A stretch of 64,000 bases of DNA from Symsagittifera roscoffensis (taxonomy: Eukaryota; Xenacoelomorpha; Acoela; Convolutidae): NCBI RefSeq assembly GCF_963678635.1, contig NC_087068.1, forward strand, positions 41,813,649 through 41,877,648, in the 5' to 3' direction. Of the stretch, positions 56,288-64,000 are shown in pieces (the stretch's first letter is position 1; the number at the start of each line of letters is the position of its first letter). The position numbers and the translations under genes were made by a program. The notes beneath the pieces were generated by a model. It was not told the origin of the DNA. It did not search any database and saw nothing but the letters and a program-made list of their open reading frames with translations.

Positions 56288-56362
56288 TACTGCACCACGG
56301 ATCCGAACCAGCCGAATCGAAAATAGGAGTCTCCCGTCCTTCCCACTCGGCCACGGACGCTC
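56288..56362 (-). repeat. tRNA-derived module B (SINE head or tRNA pseudogene)
   Basis: On the minus strand, TGGCCGAGTGG matches the A-box consensus well (56,343-56,353) and GGTTCGGATCC matches the B box at all but one position (56,299-56,309), with 33 bases between, the spacing of a class I tRNA. The expected acceptor 3' strand does not pair with GCGTCCG, so it is not a working tRNA gene. It lies about 300 bp from module A on the same strand. Confidence 0.45.
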
Positions 56363-56369
56363 ATTGACC

Positions 56370-58547
56370 GTCAAAAACTAGCCACAAACAAAGCAGAGAG
56401 CAGATGCTATGAAATTTCCAATGCTACAGCTCGTGATTATAGCAAAAACGTCACCAAATTGAGCACTTTTATTTGCGAGTTAGGCTGAACAAAAAGTAGG
56501 TCCATAACAATACACAATGCTCGCAAGTGTAAAGAGAGGGGAAATCCGTCTGGATAATCAAACGTCCGGAAAAGGTTTCATATTCTTGACACGAGTGCTC
56601 GATCCTTTTACTTTTTCTGCAACCAGTTCAGAAATGAGATTCAGGGCATTGATCCGCGGCCTTTTGCATGAGATTTTTTTTCTTCATTGAAAGCGTTTTC
56701 TGTGACATATTTGATAATATTTCTGAGTTTCTTAGTTTTTTAATTTGGCCGGTTGAATTTTGGCTGCAGCGTTTGGATTTACTAAAAATCCGGATATCAC
56801 CGACGAGATACGCCAAGAAACAACGATACATACAAGCAAACTTCCGCAGAATGGTACTTGAAAAAAAAATCATTTCGAAACCGTTAAAAACATTTTTTTA
56901 GGAAAACTCAGCAATATCGTTCTCCTAAGTCTGCTTAATTATATGAATAAAACATCTAAAATATCAATGAATCACTGAAAAACCTCGCCACACATGGAAT
57001 AGGCCGATGAAAGTCTCTCAGAAATGTGTAGCTGAAGAAAACAACTCTAGTTCTCCTTTTCCAGTAGAAAAAAAAACATTCATCCCATCACACACGTGAC
57101 CTCTTCATAATGTCTATATCGAACCCAACCGCATGTGTGTTATGAAATAGCTAAATGTATGATTCTACCAAACAGCGAAAAAAATCCCATTCACGTTGAT
57201 TTCAAGGCATGCGGTCACGGCATTCAAATCAAACCATACGCTGAAAAATTTGCAGCTCGCATAACTTTGCTTTCACAAAAGATCTATGAACACCAGGAAA
57301 CTTACGGTCACGTGGAGCTCAAGAATTTTTCCGATATTCTGCTTTCCTCTCTGAAGTTCTTTGAGTTTTGAATGATTGAACTTGACTTGGTCTGATAAAC
57401 TTATCCATTTTTAAAATAAAACTGGATGAGATCAAGATCTACGTTTTCTTATTCCATGTATTTGTTTAAAACAAGAAACGTTATGGAAATTACTATCGGA
57501 CCGCCATTTGCACGTTTTTAATTTGAGAGAGCAATTCGCCATCCATTTAGCAAATAAATAGAGACGAACCGCCGAAAAAAAAATCAGCACGTGAGCATCG
57601 TTCAAGATTTCTTCCTTAAAAAGAGGGCGACCTGAATAAATGAAAAACTAATTTGATCATTAACATTTAAGTTATATCGCACAGTGTCCAGTGGCATAAC
57701 AAATTTAAGCCCGTTAGTCGTGATTCAAGAAAATGCACGACCGATAAATGCACGTCAGATCAATTTTTCTCGATACCGGGAGAACACTCAAAATTCTCCC
57801 CGGGAGAATGTTCATTATTCTCCCAGTGTCTAGATTAATTAACTCCGAACATTTCTGATTTTCATACTTTTCATCAATTCTGTTCATGATTTCTGCTTTT
57901 CTTCCATCTTCTGTTCACACTCCACGTAAAAAAGCGTCAATGAAGAAGTAAACAAAAAAATGACTTACATTTTCACTTTTTTCACTTCTTAAAACTTCTG
58001 CTGGGATGTCTTAAAATTGAAATCAACTTTCGAACCTAGATTTTTAGCTAGATAACTAGAAATCAACTATCGAAACTAGATTTAGAGCCTACTTTGCCTT
58101 CCATTGGAATAGAGCTTGAAAATAAATCAAATGTCGAACTGCAAAAAAGCACACCATCCAAAAAAGTGTCTTCATTATGTATTCAAGAACTTCATGAAAC
58201 ACCTTCATGTACCCACCTGAAATTTCAAACTTTGCATCAAAATTTCAAGAGTAATTAGGCTCGGGTATTCTTCATGATTACACCTAAATACTCAGGAACC
58301 TATGCTGCTTTAGCCTTGTAGGAAAAAAAACGGTCACAAAATTTCATTTGCTTTAAAGAAAAATTAAACTCAACAAACAAATTTATATCAGAAACTCATT
58401 TTCAAAGCACAATCAAATAAATGAGACACGAATTCCGTTCTCTATGCACGCTACATGAAATTTCAAGATGTTAGCAAAAAGGGCAAAGACCTTGCATTAA
58501 AACAAAAGCTATAATTGATCGGAATTTCATACCGATAAACATGTCTA
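56370..58547. other. No gene supported; one short frame and one palindrome cluster
   Basis: A 78-codon plus frame at 57,135-57,371 starts at GTG, with an internal ATG at 57,159. It has balanced composition (KNPIHVDFKACGHG, KIYEHQETYGHVELKNF), resembles no family I know, and could be an exon or chance. Inverted GGGAGAA motifs lie at 57,778-57,824. The rest is AT-rich. Confidence 0.35.
57778..57824. repeat. Palindrome cluster of GGGAGAA motifs
   Basis: GGGAGAAC, ATTCTCCC, GGGAGAAT, ATTCTCCC occur in alternating orientation within 47 bp. The central pair (57,793-57,809) forms an 8-bp-arm palindrome around one C. It could pair in more than one way. Confidence 0.7.
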
Positions 58548-58555
58548 CCTATAAG

Positions 58556-59051
58556 CAGGGATGTAAAAAATATATTTAAATATATTTTTTCAAAAAAATA
58601 ATTATATTTATATTTTTGAGGAGAAAAATAAATATAAAAATATATTTAATTGTTTCCTGACGGGGAGATAAAATTCTGAACAATCATGAATTGATGATTT
58701 CATTAACAGTGAAAGCGTTCCAAAGTGTTTTAATAATGAACAAAAATATTTGTCCTTCAAAGTTGATAGGGAGAATTCTTTTTCGATAATCTCCGAGGAC
58801 CAGACCAGCTATCCAGATAACTCGAATGGATTAATCGTGCGTCGCTTGCATTCTGACAATTGAATTGTCAATTAGCCAAGCCAAGCCAAGCTTCAATTAT
58901 TGGCCGAGTTATGTTGGAAACCTGCTTTGCAATTCAAACAATAATTGTTACGAAAAATAAAAATATTTTATTTTTTGAACTGGAAAATAAATTATTTAAA
59001 TGTATTTATTGTCAATATATTTAAATACAATATATTTTTTTTACATCCCTG
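58556..59051. mobile_element. hAT-type miniature inverted-repeat element (496 bp)
   Basis: The ends are CAGGGATGTAAAAAATATATT and, inverted on the right, CAGGGATGTAAAAAAAATAT. The element is flanked by a perfect 8-bp direct duplication, CCTATAAG (58,548-58,555 and 59,052-59,059). Eight-bp target duplications with CAGGG-type short inverted ends are diagnostic of the hAT superfamily. The interior is AT-rich with no transposase frame, so the element depends on a transposase made elsewhere. The perfect duplication suggests a fairly recent insertion. Confidence 0.85.
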
Positions 59052-59059
59052 CCTATAAG

Positions 59060-59910
59060 CAAACGAAAATTGAATTCCGCAAAACTTCAAATCATTTAAA
59101 ATGAAAAAGTTTATTGGACGATTTCGGGTTTTTGCTTCAATAGCCTTAAAAAGGGGTTCATTCAAACGAAAGTTAATTGCCTAAGAATTTTATACCCTTT
59201 AATGTAAAGAAGTATTTATGGGGTCTTTTTTATTAAATGGTCCAAAAATAAATAACTAAAACATAACAAATTGAATTGAAATTCGAAAGCAACATAATAC
59301 TTTAAGCTAACAAGCAAAGTTACCTAACAAAAATTATTGTTCTTACTCAGCCAATCAGATTTGTAAGAATAACGGAGAATATGAACCGCGGTTACAAAAC
59401 TCCAAAGCTATATGCGTATAAAACAAATTTACTTGACAGTTGACTACGCAGAAAGTTTCATTTTACAAATGGCGATCCTCAAACCGAACAACTTGATATT
59501 AACCTGGGAAAGTGATCAAACCTTATGAGTAGCAGTGAACTGAACTTCAAAGAATGTGACAAAAATGAATGTCGAATGCATTTATGAGGTTGGAATTTGG
59601 AATGACTAATATCCCGCCACTGCCAAACAACCAACATATTATTTGTTTGGGGACCTATAAAACCCCTGGTTTTGATACAATTCTCATCGCTACAAAATCT
59701 CTCAAAAATTTATTCTCACTAAATGAAATAGGCATTTGACTAAAATTTTTATCACAGTCTCTTTCCACAAACGCTGCTCATAGCCTCTAATCCTGTTTCA
59801 ATTCAAGTTAAGTGCCCAGCTTGAGACCTTAGTGATTAATTGTTGAACAGTTTTAAACTTTCAAAGCACTCAAAAGTGAGTAGAGACTAAATCAATTAGC
59901 GATCTTGTCA
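59060..59910. other. No gene; possible upstream region or LTR of the Copia relic
   Basis: A TATA-like CTATAAAAC at 59,655-59,663, followed by a Cys/Leu-codon-rich T/C stretch, lies about 250 bp before the gag start. It may be part of an LTR promoter, but a second LTR was not found inside the window, so this cannot be tested here. Confidence 0.3.
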
Positions 59911-60700
59911 ATGGATACCAACATAAAATAATTATCCTTGACTGGTAACCTGGAGGACCTCCCCACTTGGAGCATCCGTTTTCTAAGATTCTGTCAGATT
60001 GAAGTCAACTATGACACACTCATAGATGAAGACGAATATCCGGTCAAGCCATTACTATTAGGTGCTACGCCAAACGACAATGACCACCCACGCAAAATAC
60101 AATAAAGTGTTGCCTGAATACCGAAAACAACTAACGGTCATCGAGAGACACAAAAACAAGATCTTTTGCTATCTAGCAATTGCACTGGATTCTTAAAGCT
60201 TGATAACGATCAGGCATGACTGTCGACAGGAAGTCAATGAAGAGATGTTTCAGTATCTCATACGAGCGCAAGAGCTCAACACAAGACTTGACCACGCCGA
60301 GGAGAAGATTTCAGAGACGTTATTCAACGCGATGTTGCTGAATGTCCTACCTCCTCGATACCAACTTTTTGTCGTTCAGGAAAGCTTCAATCCTACAATT
60401 ACCTCTACGAAACTGAAAACTAGGCGAAAAAATTATGAGAAACACAGAGGCTGCCCGTAAAACTAAAAAGGAACAGCACATAGAAATGTCTGCCGAAGGA
60501 CCAAGTCGTCTAAAATCTACCTTGAAATCAAAAACTTATCTTCTGACTAAGCCAAGTAAACCTCAGAATCTCCAAAAACAGTAACTTGCCATGCATGTGG
60601 CAAAAGGACACATGAAAATTGAGTGCAGAAAAAAGCAGAACAAACATATAGTGCATGCTATGTGGAATATAAAAATATAAAAAGGAATATAACTAAGTTT
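59911..60700 (+). pseudogene. gag relic of a Copia-type LTR retrotransposon
   Basis: From ATG at 59,911: NLEDLPTWSIRFLRFCQIEV, then EYRKQLTVIERHKNKIFCYL and ALDS, then an 86-codon frame (60,200-60,460) with NEEMFQYLIRAQELNTRLDH, ETLFNAMLLNVLPPRYQLFV and NPTITSTKLKTRRKNYE. That is the helical gag of Copia elements (retrotrans_gag/UBN2 type). A CCHC zinc knuckle follows at 60,587-60,626: CHACGK, then after a one-base shift GHMKIEC (C-x2-C-x4-H-x4-C). Stops near 59,930, 60,103 and 60,193, and an apparent deletion before the 86-codon frame, make it dead. No protease, integrase or RT follows. Confidence 0.72.
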
Positions 60701-60710
60701 TTGCTATCAA

Positions 60711-62272
60711 AAACAGTAAAAAACAGGTAGTCTATTTTCTTCAAGCTTTAGCAGTGAAAAAAAAACTCAAGAAAGCAAATGAAAAAGAACTATTATCAAA
60801 CTCACGCAGCGCTTAACACGTAGTTATTTAAAAAAAACACTTCAAAAAACGAACAAATCTTACAACTCAAGTAATAAAACCAGATGGTGGAAGACAGAAG
60901 TATTAGAAAAAAATAAAATTCAGACTGAAGCTAAGAACACAAAAGTTAAAAATCAAACTCTCAAAATAAAAAACGTACTTCATACACTGAATTACAGAAA
61001 AAATCTAAGCTCTGTCTCAAATGTTGTCCAAAAGGGACATGCAACCAGACACGAAAACGCAAAAAGCTTTTTTCAGCTAAGAACAGGACAAAAAAAAAGA
61101 TCAACCCTTTTATGACAAACCCGTAAATCGTTTCAGGCTGTATTTTACAAGCCATATTTAACAATAGAACTTGTAAAAGGAAAGACACGAGGATTTCCTC
61201 CTACAAGACTTTTAGAAGAATATTTGAAAACCAGGAGAACCAAACGGGAAAATGACCTTGTTGCGAAGGGTAAGTGTTTCAGTTGAATCAATCAAAACTT
61301 TTCCAAAAAACAAAAGGCTCGATCAAAAACTAATTAGAAGCAACTTGTAAGAGGCGTTAAAGGCGAGAGAAAAGGAGAATAAGGTCCCACAATCGGGTTT
61401 GATGACGAAGTTTGGGGTCGATGGCTTGAATTTCCATCAATCGCAAAAAACTTGTTCGGATATAGACGAGCACTATTGGTGAAACAAGTGTTATCAATTA
61501 TGAAGACAATTTCTTCATAATTGGTCTCAAATTGTCAGACCGAGGTGCTGTATGTATTTATTTGGTTTTCAAGTTTCATTTTTACAATTCGTCCTTCAAT
61601 TTAATTCGAACTCAAAAGGTTAATAAAGACTCTAAATTGTGGTAGCCGGATGCCCCAAAGAAACCCTTTTCACTGCTTTTTGTGAGGCTCAATAGGAGCA
61701 TCTTGATGGTGGCAGAGAACCCGCCAATTTTGCCAGAGAGTGCAATCGGCTCGCTCAGACTCATAAAACTTTAGCTTTAAGAAAATTGAAGAAAAAAGTA
61801 TCTAAGTACCGACTCTATTTCTAATAATGATTTACGTCACCACGTGATTTACGACACTATACTGATTTACGTGACCTTTTGCCAAATCCTGACGCTCCTG
61901 GCTTTTTTTAGAAATCTTGCCTTGCTTGGATCATGACATTACTAGGTTAGCTGAGTTTATAATCTGTTTCCTTCAACTTTTCCTTAAAAATTTGTAAAAA
62001 TCATATTGTATGTGGGGGTCACTTTCTGCAAAATGAACCTTAACATTTGAAACAATCTGACTATCATAAAGTTACTAAGCAAACCTTGAACACTTAACTA
62101 TTTTCGCTTCGATTGACTGTTTTTAAAGATATGAATGATGTCTTAACGTGAAGATAAGATAGCTTGTATAATGGTTCTAAGTTGTGACTTGTCTTTAAGA
62201 TCGTGATTGATCGGACATTTGTTTATTGAAATTTAAATTGAAATAGAAGATACAAGATCTACACGAAAGAGA
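60711..62272. other. No gene; lysine-codon-rich and AT-rich DNA, one motif cluster
   Basis: 60,711-61,200 is A-rich on the plus strand and may be a further decayed part of the Copia element, but no motif is readable. At 61,829-61,875 the sequence GATTTACG(T/A)(C/G)AC occurs three times. From about 62,200 the composition begins to change towards the GC-richer gene at the right edge. Confidence 0.4.
61829..61875. repeat. Three GATTTACGTCAC-like repeats with an E-box
   Basis: GATTTACGTCAC (61,829), GATTTACGACAC (61,846) and GATTTACGTGAC (61,864), with a CACGTG palindrome at 61,841-61,846. TTACGTCA resembles a bZIP half-site and CACGTG is the core bHLH site. Tandem slippage is an equally good explanation. 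Confidence 0.5.
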
Positions 62273-64000
62273 ATGAGCGACACGAAGGATCTAATGGACT
62301 TCATCTCAGCATGTCTAGGAACGGCTCTGGACGAGATATATCAGCGGTTGATAGATTGCAACTTTGGCACGGAAGACACGGAGCTGGCGATGTTCATCGT
62401 CGCACTCCGTAATGCGATGGGACGAGAAGGCCGTGGATACCGACCCACAGTGGTGTTGATGGTAGCTTTCGGCGAGTCCGGTACCGCCGAGAGCAGCAGA
62501 AATAGGCTCATGAGATGGCGACGTGAGGAGATGTCTGGTCACGACTTGGCTCGTGAGCCAGGATTGGGCGAACAACGGGATTACAGGCTAGGAGAGATGC
62601 CTATGCCAATGCGCCCTCACTCCCCCGCACAGCTTCTCTTCGGATCAAAGAGATCACGCAATGGGCCGGGCCCTTCGTACTCTGCATATTCACTAAGTAG
62701 AGCTCCACCATCAAAGCAGGTGAAAATGAGCGAAATTGAGATACAAATGTCAGAAACCAGCGAAACTCTCGAGAAGAGAGATAAGGAATGACAGGAGTTG
62801 TGCGCAAAGCTCGACGAACACAAGGAGAAGGCGAAAGAACGTGATGAGTGGAAGAGGAAGTATGACGAGCTACTGATCACTCTCAAGGACGAGGAGATAA
62901 GGAACCTGAAGGAGGTCTATTATACGAGGGTGAGCATGTTGTCGCAAGATGTCATAGCCATGATGAGCCCCGACACGACTTCTAAGGCTAAGCCTCAAGA
63001 GCTTTACAGACCAAATGCAGTGGCGGCTCCACAGCGAGTGAGCTCACCTGCCAACGCAATGAACACGATACCTGATCCCTCGGATACTTACCTGGCGCCT
63101 CAGTTTCAGAAGACATTCGAGCAGGTGACCAAAGCGACGATGCAAGAGATACACCGAGCGCGGGACAGAAGCTCGGGTAGAATCGTTCCTTCCCTACGCG
63201 CAGGCGAGTCATCCGTCGGGAGAGAGGATGACAGATCCCACAGACCCGGCCGGTCCAGTACCGAGCGAAACCAAAGTGGAATCGCGAGTGATCGACATCC
63301 GAAAGGATCTCAACACCAGGAGGAACTTCGTTCAGGTTGCTGCAGAACATCCCAGTGCCTGTTTGAATGAAATTAGCTGGAATCCAGCAACAATCCACCA
63401 ACCGGTACCGACGGGTAGCCAACATTTGATTATCGGACAAAGTCTAGTGAGGGTTTGAAAGAGATCCTTGTAGTGGGTCAAACCACTGCAACCCCTTTAG
63501 CGGAGCGTCGGTGGCTCAAGTGATCAAGATGATGGAGCTACAGAACGATGATCGGGTCGATACACTAATCAGGAACAAATGACGTATCCAGAAATCCAGT
63601 CACCCCCGAGGCGAAATGCGAAACACTGCTGGTCTTTCTCCTCAATGAATTGAAAGAGAATTATAGACCAAGGCTCGTGGCCTTGTGTACCATCCCTCTC
63701 AACCCTGACGCCGGTTCACCGATAGCCGATTTCATGAACGGGATCGTGACCCGATGGAACGCGATGGTCAGGAATTTTATTGCCGAAAATTCCAACGAGC
63801 TCAGGTTGATGGACATCGAGAGTGCACTCGAATGGTGGACCACTGCCTTAACGAGAGATGGGATACAATTCAATACCCATCAGGGCAGACGATGGATCAA
63901 TGACGATTTCCAGACGAAGATAGGAGATGGAGGGCGAGTTGCAGACAATGGTCAACCCTATGGCACGAGTTAGCCCTGCTGGCAGGGTGAGGTCTCGTGT
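62273..64000 (+). pseudogene. Broken gene: coiled-coil protein with a degenerate SGNH/GDSL-hydrolase domain, right end outside the window
   Basis: ATG at 62,273. About residues 1-75 form a helical N-terminal domain (DFISACLGTALDEIYQRLID, EDTELAMFIVALRNAM), followed by an Arg/Pro/Ser-rich linker. After a TGA at 62,789-62,791 the same frame continues into a coiled coil rich in Lys/Glu (KLDEHKEKAKERDEWKRKYDEL). A shift near 63,200 leads to SQHLIIGQSLVRV, the place of SGNH block I (normally GDS). A further frame holds SGASVAQVIKMME (block II Gly). From 63,572 the first frame resumes with GTND (block III) and RPRLVALCTIPLN, ending in DGIQFN, where block V normally has DxxH. Nucleophile Asp-Ser context and catalytic His are altered. 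G+C is much higher than in the rest of the window. Probably a transposable-element protein; family unnamed. Confidence 0.6.

Noticed and set aside
62315-63440. Long minus-strand frames opposite the GC-rich gene at the right edge (for example 62,988-63,440)
   Set aside because: High G+C lowers stop frequency on both strands; the recognisable SGNH and coiled-coil content is all on the plus strand.

Overview
The window looks like intergenic, repeat-dominated DNA from a eukaryote, most likely an invertebrate animal. By eye it is about two-thirds A+T, with long A and T runs, no operon-like gene packing, and many transposon families with metazoan-type ends: Ty3/gypsy and Copia retroelements, hAT-type and Tc1/mariner-type miniature elements, and tRNA-derived modules. 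A nematode-like genome fits the base composition, but nothing here proves it. I found no host gene, rRNA, intact tRNA or CRISPR array that I could defend. Many longer open frames start at GTG or TTG, lie in repeats, or are short enough to be chance.

Layout, left to right. 1-10.1 kb is degenerate AT-rich DNA with copies of a dispersed family (called Q here) that carries a CG-rich palindrome and GTTCCGAC/GTCGGAAC ends. 10.15-18.2 kb is an old, badly decayed tandem array. It is split at 11,859-14,217 by a young, non-autonomous LTR element with two 408-bp LTRs that look identical and a TTCC target duplication. At 18,433-19,131 lies a Tc1/mariner-like inverted-repeat element with TA flanks. 19-27 kb is mostly featureless, with more Q copies and two copies of a hAT-like miniature element (R1).

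26.9-41.0 kb is the most structured part. An R1 element with an 8-bp target duplication was split by a Ty3/gypsy retrotransposon on the minus strand. The retroelement still shows gag, zinc knuckle, protease, RT, RNase H and integrase blocks, but many stops and frameshifts interrupt them. A 1,348-bp segment just right of it was duplicated in tandem. A 4,933-bp block running from inside the dead pol gene to 81 bp into the second 1,348-bp copy was then duplicated in tandem. The copies are almost identical.

41.7-54.1 kb is a higher-order tandem array of ~2.3-kb units (U). It is interrupted twice by a related segment (T) that carries a GC-rich inverted-repeat element, and the units contain a 59-bp minisatellite varying from 1 to 4 copies. 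The last unit runs into a long Q copy (54.0-55.0 kb). 55-62 kb holds two tRNA-like modules, a hAT-type miniature element with a perfect 8-bp target duplication, and a Copia gag relic. From 62.27 kb to the end the base composition changes to clearly GC-richer: this is a broken gene for a coiled-coil protein with a degenerate SGNH/GDSL-hydrolase domain, probably from a transposable element, continuing past the window.

The functional story is transposon insertion, nesting, decay and tandem amplification rather than interacting genes. All identities rest on reading motifs by eye; no database search was made.
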